In this document: piece after piece, positions 10,693 through 19,903 of the stretch | Position numbering within the stretch: the stretch's first letter is position 1 | Layout of the letters: every line of letters starts with the position of its first letter | NCBI GenBank assembly: GCA_030605565.1 | Contig: JAUWIB010000029.1 | Coordinates: forward strand, 1 to 39,444 | From: a bacterium | GTDB taxonomy: Bacteria > Zixibacteria > MSB-5A5 > GN15 > FEB-12 | DNA length: 39,444 nucleotides | Direction of reading: 5' to 3' | Notes under the pieces: model-generated | Databases searched by the model: none | What the model saw: the letters and a program-made list of their open reading frames with translations, nothing else | What the model was told of the DNA's origin: nothing | Position numbers and translations under genes: made by a program

Positions 10693-11685
10693 TTACCGGG
10701 AATAGTCTTTGCGAAGGCTGTCAGCCCATTGATCGAAGAATGGGTCGCCTGTCATCCTGGCGAGATCACGCAGTTGGCCAATATGGACCCGATGATAGTT
10801 GACATCGAAGCGTCGGAAATGCAGATTATATAAACTAATCCCTCCCTTTCGCCGAAACAACGGCAAGTAATTCTTGATTGTGCTCAAACCAGCTTTCAAG
10901 ATCATTTCCGCCTGTGGGTCATTTGTAAGCCGGAAGTAATCATATAGCCCAAAGATAGCAAACATGAATCCGTTCAGGGTCATGCTGGGTGGCTCGGTAG
11001 GATATTCCTCGACCCAGTAGCACCCACAACTATCACGAAAAACCGTCCAGGGATGGCTGTCGTTGCGAAATCTGAGGAAAGAATTGAAAACCTTACGCGA
11101 GAGGTCAAGAAAAGTCGAGTCTTGCGTGACATCAAACATGCGCACAAGGACGCCAAGCAGCTCCCCCTGCGCCATCCCCGAGAACCAAGGCGCTGTCAGA
11201 AGAGCATCATCACGCTGATGAACTTTGTAATCTATGTTGTAGGGAAAGTACATGGCGCTGTCGAAGGTCATCGCTTCCTGAATCAAGCGTGCCACGTACT
11301 TGTGGGCGAGTTGCAGAAGCGCAGTATCACCTGTCCGATGGTAGACATCAAGCAACGCATACAGTTTGTGAGCCATTGCAACCGGATGGTAGTAGGATTC
11401 GCCTTCCCATTCGCTCAGCATCACATTGTCGGCATCACGTACAAAGTCCGTATCACGAGCCGCTGTTTCGGAGTAGCCAGTGTTGGGGAGGTCGTCGTAC
11501 GCAAGCTCAACAATGTCGAAGTCATACGAGACGCAGGTATCAAGCGGAGGTATTGGGCCGTAATCGTGGCCGGACAGTTCGACTCCCTTCTCACAGGAGA
11601 TCAGTAGTCCGACCGTCACCGTCACAACTCCTGCCAGGAGCCGCGAAATCAGCTTCGATTTCGTTGGTGGACTCAGGGGTGTCAT
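10693..11685 (-). CDS. Lipoprotein with D-glucuronyl C5-epimerase-like (C-terminal alpha-barrel) domain
   Basis: WFSGMAQGELLGVLVRMFDVTQDSTFLDLS...WVEEYPTEPPSMTLNGFMFAIFGLYDYFRLTNDPQAE...YHRVHIGQLRDLARMTGDPFFDQWAD resembles the glucuronyl C5-epimerase C-terminal domain. Confidence 0.75.
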   Translation of the reverse strand: MTPLSPPTKSKLISRLLAGVVTVTVGLLISCEKGVELSGHDYGPIPPLDTCVSYDFDIVELAYDDLPNTGYSETAARDTDFVRDADNVMLSEWEGESYYHPVAMAHKLYALLDVYHRTGDTALLQLAHKYVARLIQEAMTFDSAMYFPYNIDYKVHQRDDALLTAPWFSGMAQGELLGVLVRMFDVTQDSTFLDLSRKVFNSFLRFRNDSHPWTVFRDSCGCYWVEEYPTEPPSMTLNGFMFAIFGLYDYFRLTNDPQAEMILKAGLSTIKNYLPLFRRKGGISLYNLHFRRFDVNYHRVHIGQLRDLARMTGDPFFDQWADSLRKDYSR

Positions 11686-11699
11686 CGAACCTCATTCGT

Positions 11700-12884
11700 C
11701 TAATGTGTTCCATAGCGGCTCAGCAGAGACCTGCCGAGGCGATGCTGGGTGGCCACCGCCACGGCGTAGATAAGCGGAAGCAACGGCACAAGATAATAGT
11801 ATCGGGCGATGAAAAGCATGTGAAAAACGGTATAACCGGCAATCATCAGTTGTATGGATCGGGCCTGTCTTTGCAGGCCTGATCCCAACAGGCGCGGGAG
11901 GATGAATATTCCGATCCAAAAGAACGGGTAGAAGAGAGCACTGTCGGCGTAGTGGACCCGCCACAGGAGATTGGTCTTGCTGAGGGTTAGCATGATCGAT
12001 CTTCCCGGGTTACGGCAAATGTAATCAAGTCCTCCCTGAAGAAAGGCCGACTGGTTCCGCAAAGACAGTGTGTCGTACGGCGGTTCGAAAAGCTCCGGCT
12101 CCTGATAGGTGCCGTTGGCAACTTCGTTAAAACCGGAATAGAAATTGAAACCGGCGTTGGTGGACAGCAGAATGAGACGATCGTGACAAATCCAGTTGCG
12201 CACCGTCCAGGGTCCGATGGCGGCGCTTGTGGCCAGCAGAAGAATCACCGAGTACTTTACGGCACGGGGACGGTGAGTCATGGCTACCAGATAGACCATC
12301 CCAGGCAAGAGGGCCAGGACTCGGCCGGTGGCGAGGGCGGCCAGCCCCAGGAAAACACCCGCGAGGCTGAGAGCGATCAGCGGTCTATTGCTATCACGAA
12401 ACAAGAAGTAAAGCGACAGGGCCACCAGGAGGCAGGTGATGAGTTCATACTTGTAGTACATGGTGAAGTAGTACATCAGCATGGAATTGAATACGAAGAG
12501 ACCGGCCCACCGCGACGACAGTTCCCCGACCAGTCGCCGCATATATCGTTCTGAGATAACGGTGATGAGCACCAAAGCAGCAATGTTTAGCAGGTAGTAC
12601 AGTTGAGATGCCTCCCCGAAGAGGCGAAAAAACTGGGCCAGCAGAAGCGGGTAGAGCGGCGGCCAGTAGGACCCTTCCAGAGCTCCACAGGCAGGCCATG
12701 ACCCGGCGTCCTGTATCTGGTGAGCGACGCGCAGATAAATATGAGAGTCTATGCCCGAAGCCGTGTTGCCGACAAATGTGAAGATAACGTGGGCAAGGGT
12801 AGACAGACCCAGGACAAGCCAGTACCGTCGCAAGGTTAGCCCGTGGTAGACCCGGCGAAGGAAACGAAGTATCTTGGCTGCCAT
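11700..12884 (-). CDS. GT39/ArnT-like polytopic glycosyltransferase
   Basis: Multi-TM protein with DSHIYLRVAHQI...YWPPLYPLLLAQFFRLFG, characteristic of the PMT/ArnT superfamily. Confidence 0.75.
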   Translation of the reverse strand: MAAKILRFLRRVYHGLTLRRYWLVLGLSTLAHVIFTFVGNTASGIDSHIYLRVAHQIQDAGSWPACGALEGSYWPPLYPLLLAQFFRLFGEASQLYYLLNIAALVLITVISERYMRRLVGELSSRWAGLFVFNSMLMYYFTMYYKYELITCLLVALSLYFLFRDSNRPLIALSLAGVFLGLAALATGRVLALLPGMVYLVAMTHRPRAVKYSVILLLATSAAIGPWTVRNWICHDRLILLSTNAGFNFYSGFNEVANGTYQEPELFEPPYDTLSLRNQSAFLQGGLDYICRNPGRSIMLTLSKTNLLWRVHYADSALFYPFFWIGIFILPRLLGSGLQRQARSIQLMIAGYTVFHMLFIARYYYLVPLLPLIYAVAVATQHRLGRSLLSRYGTH

Positions 12885-12976
12885 GGCTCAGTCACCTCAG
12901 AATCAGGTTTGAAGGTCTGGCAGAAAAACCTCTGAGACGGACCGATTGATGAGAAAGACTCTAACCGGAGGCAGTA

Positions 12977-14626
12977 TCATTTCATCGGGATCTTGATTTT
13001 GTGTTTGTGCGCGAACTTGATCGCATCGGGGTAACCGGCATCGGCGTGGCGGACGATGCCGCTGCCCGGATCATTGGTCAGGACCCTGTTGAGACGCTCG
13101 GCCATCTCTTTGGTGCCGTCGGCCACCACTACCATTCCGGCATGAATAGCGTTCCCGATCCCAACCCCGCCGCCGTGATGAATCGACACCCAACTGGCGC
13201 CGGAGATAGCATTGAGCAGGCCGTTCAGAAGAGGCCAGTCAGCGATAGCGTCGGAACCGTCGAGCATCCCTTCTGTCTCGCGGTATGGAGAGGCCACCGA
13301 ACCGCAGTCGAGGTGGTCGCGACCGATTACTATAGGACCGGAGATTTTGCCCTTTTGGATGTAGTTGTTCATGATGTCGGCGAAGCGCGCGCGCTCGCCA
13401 TAGCCTAACCAGCAAATGCGGGCCGGTAAACCCTGGAACGGAATCTGTTCGCGCGCCATCTTGATCCAGCGCACCAATGACTTGTTTTTGGCAAACTCTT
13501 TCAGAACGATCTCATCGGTGACGGCGATATCATTCGGATCCCCCGACAACGCGGCCCAACGAAACGGTCCGCGCCCTTCGCAGAACAGCGGGCGCACATA
13601 CTCCGGCACAAAACCCGGATAGGCAAAGGCGTTGACCAGCCCGCCCGTTTGAGCTTGGCCGCGAAGGTTGTTGCCGTAGTCGAACACCACCGATCCGGCC
13701 TTCTGGAACTTGAGCATGGCGTCACAATGTTTCACCATCGACTCATAGGAACGCTTGATATAGCCTTTGGGGTCTTTCTTGCGCATCCGGTTGGCCTCGA
13801 TCACTGTCAGCGCTTCCGGGATATAGCCGTTCAGTTCATCGTGCGCCGAAGTTTGATCGGTGACAATATCCGGCACGATCCCGCGACGGAATATCTCCGG
13901 GAAAATCTCAGCGCAGTTGCCGACCAGTCCAATCGAGATCGGCTCTTTCGACTTGGTGTGTTCTTTGATTAGTTTGATTGCTTTGTCCAGGGTCTTCACT
14001 TTGACATGGCAGAAGCCCTGCTTGATGCGACGATTGATGCGGGCTTCGTCGACCTCAACCACCAGAATCGATGCGCCCGACATAGTGCCCGCCATTGGCT
14101 GCGCGCCGCCCATGCCACCCATACCGCCGGTAAGGACCCATCTGCTGCTCAGATCGCCGCCGAAATGCTTGTCCGCGATGGCTGCAAATGTCTCGTAAGT
14201 TCCCTGGATGATTCCCTGGGTGCCGATGTAAATCCAACTGCCGGCTGTCATCTGGCCGAACATGATCAGCCCCAGCCGTTCCAACTGACGGAATTTTTCC
14301 CAGTTTGCCCAGTGCGGCACCAGATGGGAGTTGGCGATTATTACTCGCGGTGAATACTCGTGGGTGCGGAAAACGCCGACCGGTTTGCCCGACTGGATCA
14401 TCAGCGTCTCGTCGTTCTCAAGTTTCTTGAGCGACTTGACTATGGCGTCGTATGCTTCCCAGTTGCGCGCGGCCTTGCCGCTGCCGCCGTATACGATCAA
14501 CTCCTCCGGTTTCTCGGCAACCTCCGCATCGAGGTTGTTGTTGAGCATCCTGAGGGCGGCTTCCTGATGCCAACCCTTGCACGACAGTTTCAGACCACGA
14601 GCAGCTTTGACTTTCCTGGGCTTCAT
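12977..14626 (-). CDS. hutU: Urocanate hydratase
   Basis: [89 protein letters not shown]. Confidence 0.97.
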   Translation of the reverse strand: MKPRKVKAARGLKLSCKGWHQEAALRMLNNNLDAEVAEKPEELIVYGGSGKAARNWEAYDAIVKSLKKLENDETLMIQSGKPVGVFRTHEYSPRVIIANSHLVPHWANWEKFRQLERLGLIMFGQMTAGSWIYIGTQGIIQGTYETFAAIADKHFGGDLSSRWVLTGGMGGMGGAQPMAGTMSGASILVVEVDEARINRRIKQGFCHVKVKTLDKAIKLIKEHTKSKEPISIGLVGNCAEIFPEIFRRGIVPDIVTDQTSAHDELNGYIPEALTVIEANRMRKKDPKGYIKRSYESMVKHCDAMLKFQKAGSVVFDYGNNLRGQAQTGGLVNAFAYPGFVPEYVRPLFCEGRGPFRWAALSGDPNDIAVTDEIVLKEFAKNKSLVRWIKMAREQIPFQGLPARICWLGYGERARFADIMNNYIQKGKISGPIVIGRDHLDCGSVASPYRETEGMLDGSDAIADWPLLNGLLNAISGASWVSIHHGGGVGIGNAIHAGMVVVADGTKEMAERLNRVLTNDPGSGIVRHADAGYPDAIKFAHKHKIKIPMK

Positions 14627-14681
14627 CGACAGACTCCTGTTATTATCCGGCGAATATAAAGCGGTAACCTGAGCAAGTCAA

Positions 14682-14853
14682 ACAGTGAGTTTGAGCGGTG
14701 GGGGCGGCAGCGTGTGGCTGCATTTACAGTGACAGATCCTCCGTCCCGTCTTTTTGTGGTCGGCGTACGTCCCCGTGCGCCGACAACTTTTCAGGGTGAA
14801 CGCGGTAGACGAGGACGTCCACCGCGCACTAACAGTGAGTTTGGGCGGTGGGG
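14682..14853. repeat. Direct 23-nt repeats flanking two hairpins
   Basis: AACAGTGAGTTTGAGCGGTGGGG (14682-14704) and AACAGTGAGTTTGGGCGGTGGGG (14831-14853); hairpins 14761-14782 and 14802-14825 between them. Confidence 0.7.
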
Positions 14854-15031
14854 AATTGCAGAGTCGTTTGTTTCGCAGGGTCCTGGCCACGCTGAAAGCG
14901 TGGTTGTGACCCTGCGATCCTCGCAGAGGTGTTGCGGAACTGCTGTATGAAAAACCGGCCGTTCACACGCCCTCATTCGGAGGTCGTGGGAACCACCGGA
15001 ACAGGCAATCTGGGGTGTTCGCGCAGAATCC

Positions 15032-15352
15032 TTACCCCCCCTCCTTCTCCACACCCTTCACTTCCTGGCGGGTGAAGATGTAGGGCACGCCCTCGCCGTA
15101 GCCGCGCTCCGGCGTGCAGACCAGGAAGGAGTCCGATTCGAAAATAGCCACCACCAACTGGCTCGGCGCGTCCGGCTCCAGGTCGGCGTAGTGCTGTCCG
15201 ACCTCGATGCGTCGCCGGGAAGAACCGTGATAGAGTGGGTTGACCTCAATGGCGTTGATTCGCTTATCGCGCACCGGTCGCTGCATCAGTTTGGCGAGGT
15301 AGTCAACTACCTGTTTTCGTTCATCAGCTTCCATTAACGGTTTCTCGTTCAT
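15032..15352 (-). CDS. Hypothetical protein (~106 aa)
   Basis: ORF starting MNEKPLMEADERKQVVDYLAKLMQRPV; plausible globular composition, no recognised family. Confidence 0.45.
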   Translation of the reverse strand: MNEKPLMEADERKQVVDYLAKLMQRPVRDKRINAIEVNPLYHGSSRRRIEVGQHYADLEPDAPSQLVVAIFESDSFLVCTPERGYGEGVPYIFTRQEVKGVEKEGG

Positions 15353-15424
15353 GTCGCTCCATCGGTATGGCCGTCGAGGCACAGCATTTGTGGGCGTCGT
15401 ATATCCACATGCGACGCTTACGGT

Positions 15425-15444
15425 GGCAGATGTGGACATCTGCC
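15425..15444. repeat. Hairpin repeat GGCAGATG-TGGA-CATCTGCC
   Basis: Perfect 8-bp inverted repeat with 4-nt loop, same architecture as the other intergenic hairpins. Confidence 0.6.
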
Positions 15445-15579
15445 GTACACAGTTATTCCAAACTACATCAGGTGGTGTGCTTAGTCAAGGGGGCGATAAT
15501 ATCCGGTCTAAATTATCCTCTTGGCGTAACGCCGAATACGCGGCTGCCAGAATAATGCAGTAAATATAATGTTCGGTAC

Positions 15580-15608
15580 TTGATAGTCGTGAGTCACTTG
15601 GTTATACT
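15580..15608 (+). promoter_or_regulatory. Putative sigma-70-type promoter of the oad operon
   Basis: TTGATA-N17-TATACT upstream of oadG. Confidence 0.55.
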
Positions 15609-15707
15609 ATCACCTTGTTTTTCGGCCCGTTCGCAACCGGGCGGGTCGTACCGAACGTGGATGTCTGTCCATCTCGGTGGGCGGACCAACATACGGAGAG
15701 TTTGCCT

Positions 15708-15920
15708 ATGGGATCGATGGATCTCGTTCACATATGCGCCTCGGCATTCGCCGCGGTGTTTTTCTTGTTGATGGTGTTGGCCATCGTGATGCGAGTCATC
15801 ATCGTCGTCTTTCCGCAGAGAGAGGCCAAAGCCGATGCCGCTGTCCTTGCAGCCGTTGCTACGGTGGCCGCAAGCGTTTACTCTGGCACGAAGATAACCA
15901 AGGTTGAGGAGATAAAATGA
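15708..15920 (+). CDS. oadG: Sodium-pump decarboxylase gamma subunit-like (OadG)
   Basis: Small single-TM protein (FAAVFFLLMVLAIVMRVIIVVFP) with GGAGAG RBS, overlapping the next gene (AAATGA). Confidence 0.75.
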   Translation: MGSMDLVHICASAFAAVFFLLMVLAIVMRVIIVVFPQREAKADAAVLAAVATVAASVYSGTKITKVEEIK

Positions 15921-17782
15921 TCTTTACTGAGAAAGCCAAAAAGATCCGGGTGATGTTCACCCCCTTCCGCGACGGGCTACAGAGTTCGTTCGGCGGCAAG
16001 GTGCGTCTTAATGACATTCTACCGGCCATGAAACGTTCCGCCGAACTGGGGATTCACCATTTTGAGTTCGGCGGCGGGGCGCGCTACCAGGCGCCGCTGA
16101 TGTATCTGGGCGAGGATCCGTTCGAGGACATGAAGAAGATGCGTGAGGCGGTCGGTCCCGATATCGATCTCCAGATTCTCACCCGCTCGGTTTCCGGTGT
16201 CACTCTGACGACACAGTCGATGGAGGGATTGAACCTCCAGGCCAAGCTGATGAAAGAGTATGGCACTACCTGGGATCGCAACTTCGACTATATGAACGAT
16301 GTCGACAACCTCATCAAGACCGGCAAACCGATTGTCGATGCCGGGATGCATCACCAGGTTTGTATCGCCCTGATGGGTATGCCGTTCCATTCGGACAAGG
16401 TGCATACCGCCGAGTTCTACTTCAACATCGGCAAACGTCTCCTCGAAAGCGGTATGCGGATCGACAGCATCTGCCTGAAAGATGCCAGCGGCACCACCGA
16501 CCCGAAAACGATCTATGACACTGCGGTGGCTTTGAGAAAGATCATGCCACCGGAGATGCCGCTGTGGCAGCACACTCACGACACAGCCAGCATGGCGGTG
16601 GCCTGCTACATGGCCGGTATCGAGGGTGGGGTTGACGGTATCGATCTGTCGGTCCGACCCATGGCCTCCGGCACCGTGCAGCCGGATGTGCGCTCGATGG
16701 ACCATGCTCTCAAAGGCACCGGCTACTCGCTTGATGTCGACGCGTCCAAAATGGGCGAGATCGAAGATATGCTCAACGAATCCATGGCCGATTACGCTTT
16801 CAACCCGACCACCACCGCCGCTGACGCCCGCGTGCTGGGCTTCCCGATGCCGGGCGGCGCGATTGGACCGAACGTTCACATGATGGTCAAAGCCGGTATT
16901 CTCGACAAGTACACCGAGGTGCTGTCTGAGTTCCCGGTCGTGGTGGAAGCGGGTGGCGCCTGGACCAGTGTTACGCCGGGTAGTCAGCAGTACTGGCTGC
17001 AAGCGTTCAACAATGTGCTGTACGGACGATGGAAAAAGATCGACGCCGGATTTGGCAAGGCGGTGCTGGGCTATTTCGGCAAGACACCATTGCCGCCGGA
17101 CCAGGAAGTTGTGAAAGCCGCCTCCGAACAATTGGACTTGCCACCATTTGATGGTGATCCGCTGGAAGCAGCGCCGAAGAACATCGACGCCGCCAAGGCC
17201 GCTCTACAAGAGCGCAACCTGCCGGTCAATGACAAAAACACCTTCCTGGTGCTGGGTCAGATGGTGCCGGGCAAGAAAATCGAAGTTAACGAAGGTATCC
17301 GTTTCCTGACGGGCAAATCGAAAATCGACGTCCCCCTGAAGAAGAAAGAGGCGCCGAAACCGGCTGCCGCCTCCGCGCCGTCTGCGGCACCTGCTACGCC
17401 GGCTGTGACCGGTCCGGTGACATCACGCTGCACCGTTGAGGAGAACGGCCAACGTCGGACATTTATGGTTACGCTCGAACCGGCCTCCGGTGGCGGCGTT
17501 GCCGCAGTGTCAACCGTGGCGCCTGCTGCCACTGCAACTCCGGCTGTTCCGGCGTCGTCCAACGGTACGCCGGTGTATTCGTCGTTCGCTGGTTCGGTGG
17601 AGATTGTGGATATCATGGTCAAAGTCGGCGACACGATCACGAAGGGCAAGACGGTGGCACAAATCGAGGCGATGAAAGCCACGCACGACATTAAGGCTCC
17701 ATGTGACGGCACCGTGTCGGAGATATTCGCGCAGATCGGCGATGAGATCGATTCCTCGAAACCGATTCTGATGATCGCGTAG
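15917..17782 (+). CDS. oadA: Oxaloacetate decarboxylase/pyruvate carboxylase subunit B alpha subunit with C-terminal biotinyl domain
   Basis: FRDGLQS, LKDASGTTDP, LWQHTHDTASMAVACYMAGIEGGVDGIDLSVRPMASGTVQPD, biotinyl domain IEAMKATHDIKAPCDGTV. Confidence 0.92.
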   Translation: MIFTEKAKKIRVMFTPFRDGLQSSFGGKVRLNDILPAMKRSAELGIHHFEFGGGARYQAPLMYLGEDPFEDMKKMREAVGPDIDLQILTRSVSGVTLTTQSMEGLNLQAKLMKEYGTTWDRNFDYMNDVDNLIKTGKPIVDAGMHHQVCIALMGMPFHSDKVHTAEFYFNIGKRLLESGMRIDSICLKDASGTTDPKTIYDTAVALRKIMPPEMPLWQHTHDTASMAVACYMAGIEGGVDGIDLSVRPMASGTVQPDVRSMDHALKGTGYSLDVDASKMGEIEDMLNESMADYAFNPTTTAADARVLGFPMPGGAIGPNVHMMVKAGILDKYTEVLSEFPVVVEAGGAWTSVTPGSQQYWLQAFNNVLYGRWKKIDAGFGKAVLGYFGKTPLPPDQEVVKAASEQLDLPPFDGDPLEAAPKNIDAAKAALQERNLPVNDKNTFLVLGQMVPGKKIEVNEGIRFLTGKSKIDVPLKKKEAPKPAAASAPSAAPATPAVTGPVTSRCTVEENGQRRTFMVTLEPASGGGVAAVSTVAPAATATPAVPASSNGTPVYSSFAGSVEIVDIMVKVGDTITKGKTVAQIEAMKATHDIKAPCDGTVSEIFAQIGDEIDSSKPILMIA

Positions 17783-17795
17783 CAGGGCGCCACCA

Positions 17796-18917
17796 ATGGA
17801 AGCATTTCTGCAACTGGCGCAAGGGTCAGGTTTCGCCAATCTCAGTTGGGGCAACTGGGTGATGTTTGCGGTGGCGGGCACCCTGATTTATCTCGCCATC
17901 GTCAAGAAGTATGAACCGCTGCTATTGATCCCAATCGGCTTCGGCGCCATCCTGGCTAACCTGCCGCTGGCCGAGATGGGTTCCCACGCTGATGGTATCA
18001 TTGGCTTGATCTATGATCAGGGGATCAAGACCGAGTTGTTGCCCCCGATCATTTTTCTCGGCATCGGTGTGCTGACGGATTTCCGACCATTGTTGGGACG
18101 ACCACTGACGTTCCTGCTGGGCGCATCGGCGCAACTCGGAATTTTCGTGGCGGCTTTGGGCGCAGCCTTACTACTGGGCTTCAGTTTCAAGGAAGCGGCT
18201 TGTATCGGTATCATCGGCGGCGCCGACGGACCGACATCGATTTTTCTCACCAGCCAACTGGCGCCACACCTGTTGGGACCGGTGGCGGTGGCGGCCTATA
18301 GTTACATGTCGTTGGTGCCGATTATCCAGCCGCCGATCATCCGTATGCTGACCTCGAAGAGAGAGCGCGCTATCGACATGCCCCAGATGATTAAGGTCTC
18401 GAAGACGGCCATCATCTTGTTCCCAATTGTCACCGGTATCATTGCCTCGCTGGCCATTCCATCGAGCGCGCCGCTGATCGGAATGCTGATGTTCGGCAAC
18501 CTGCTGCGTGAATGCGGTGTCACCGAGCGACTGCGCAAGACCGCCGGTGGCGCGCTGATCGACATTGTGACGATTTTCCTGGGTTTGACAGTCGGCGCCA
18601 CTATGGATGCTGCGGGGTTCCTGATACCCAGCACACTCAAGATCCTGGTCCTCGGCGCCGTGGCCTTTTCGTTCTCGACCGCCGGTGGTGTGATTTTCGC
18701 CAAGATTCTCAATCTCTTCCTGAAGAAGAAGATCAATCCCTGTATTGGCGCGGCTGGTGTCTCGGCGGTACCGATGGCCGCGCGGGTGGTTCAGAAATTC
18801 GTGTCGGATGCCACCGATGGAAAGGTGAACCCGCTCATGCCGGCTATGGGACCGAACGTCGCCGGGGTGATCGGTTCGGCGGTGGCCGCCGGTGTGTTCC
18901 TGACGCTGTTGGGCTGA
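17796..18917 (+). CDS. oadB: Sodium-translocating decarboxylase beta subunit (OadB)
   Basis: IIFLGIGVLTDFRPLL, CIGIIGGADGPTSIFLTSQLAPHLLGPVAVAAYSYMSLVPIIQPPIIR, PMAARVVQKFVSD. Confidence 0.95.
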   Translation: MEAFLQLAQGSGFANLSWGNWVMFAVAGTLIYLAIVKKYEPLLLIPIGFGAILANLPLAEMGSHADGIIGLIYDQGIKTELLPPIIFLGIGVLTDFRPLLGRPLTFLLGASAQLGIFVAALGAALLLGFSFKEAACIGIIGGADGPTSIFLTSQLAPHLLGPVAVAAYSYMSLVPIIQPPIIRMLTSKRERAIDMPQMIKVSKTAIILFPIVTGIIASLAIPSSAPLIGMLMFGNLLRECGVTERLRKTAGGALIDIVTIFLGLTVGATMDAAGFLIPSTLKILVLGAVAFSFSTAGGVIFAKILNLFLKKKINPCIGAAGVSAVPMAARVVQKFVSDATDGKVNPLMPAMGPNVAGVIGSAVAAGVFLTLLG

Positions 18918-18965
18918 GAGCCTTGGTTTCGTTTCGGACGCAACCGACTGCATGATAAGATCTGT

Positions 18966-18992
18966 GACCCCGGCGAAAGCCGGGGTCTTTTT
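18966..18992 (+). terminator. Rho-independent terminator after oadB
   Basis: GACCCCGGC-GAAA-GCCGGGGTC-TTTTT. Confidence 0.9.
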
Positions 18993-19162
18993 CTATGGTT
19001 CAGCCTGCTACTTCAGCCTACGCAGGTGATGGCGGTCAGGCGAGTCGCCTTACAGTACCCAAACCTTCGACTCCGCTCTGGGTGACATGTGGAGCGCGCG
19101 GAGCGCGAAAAAGTGGCCTGCCACTATTAGATTGCAGACCGATGATACCGATGAGAGCCGGG

Positions 19163-19825
19163 CTACCTGACCCTCAGACCGGCGATTTTGACGGCGCCCC
19201 GGTGGTAGCCATCAGGGAACAACTGTTCAAGTTCCTCCAACTGGAGTCCAGTTCCGTCGCAGGTTTCATAAACCATTGGGACGGCGTTGTTCTTCTCCCA
19301 GCTTTCTCGCAGGTATCGTATGACCTTCCAGTGCTTCTCCGTCAATTTCCCGCCGGGTATTTTCATGTTGTAGGCTCTGAATGTGGCGTATTGCTCATCC
19401 CACTCATCAGAATGCACAAGAAACCCGCGCACGTCCGTCTCGTAGGTCTTGTCAGCGGATATCAAGTTAAGGTCCATTGCTGCCGGCGGATAATACGCCT
19501 GCCCCAGATAACCCTCTTTGTAAGTGATGCCGGCCAACTTGCAGGCGCCTCTGAGATACCCGGTCGGGAAGAGTCTCCTCATATCTTTGAGGCGCAGAAT
19601 ACCCCCCATGCGACAGGCATCATAGACCGACGGACACGAACCCGTATCCTCAAAGGTCTTACGAATATAGCGGATGACGTCCCAGTGTTCCTTTGTCAGG
19701 CCACCGGAAATCTTGAGTTGCGCGGACATGCCTTCTGCGAAATCTTCATCCCAGGAATCGAAGATCAACAGGTGCCCCATATTGTCCGTCTCGTAGCTCT
19801 TGCTCTTGTAAGTGAAAGTACCCAT
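19163..19825 (-). CDS. Fused double-domain DsrC/TusE-like protein A
   Basis: Two DsrC-like repeats in one ORF: GHLLIFDSWDEDFAEGM...LTKEHWDVIRYIRKTFEDTGSCPSVYDAC...LFPTGYLRGACKLAG and GFLVHSDEWDEQYA...LTEKHWKVIRYLRESWEKNNAVPMVYETC...LFPDGYHRGAVKIAGLRVR*. Confidence 0.88.
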   Translation of the reverse strand: MGTFTYKSKSYETDNMGHLLIFDSWDEDFAEGMSAQLKISGGLTKEHWDVIRYIRKTFEDTGSCPSVYDACRMGGILRLKDMRRLFPTGYLRGACKLAGITYKEGYLGQAYYPPAAMDLNLISADKTYETDVRGFLVHSDEWDEQYATFRAYNMKIPGGKLTEKHWKVIRYLRESWEKNNAVPMVYETCDGTGLQLEELEQLFPDGYHRGAVKIAGLRVR

Positions 19826-19903
19826 GTTCACTCCTTGGTTCTCATAACCGATTTATTACAGCCTGATGGTCATTAGCTCGGGTCCAACACGATGGGAGTT
19901 GGA

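Noticed and set aside
14660-15030. Possible CRISPR-like array from repeated motifs
   Set aside because: Only two direct repeats with 126 nt between and internal hairpins; no regular repeat-spacer pattern or cas genes.
16019-17131. 370-aa ORF antisense to oadA
   Set aside because: His/Gly/Arg-rich shadow ORF opposite a clearly conserved oadA; typical antisense artefact of high-GC codon usage.
18171-18953. 260-aa ORF antisense to oadB
   Set aside because: Low-complexity polar composition opposite a well conserved membrane protein; no recognisable domain.
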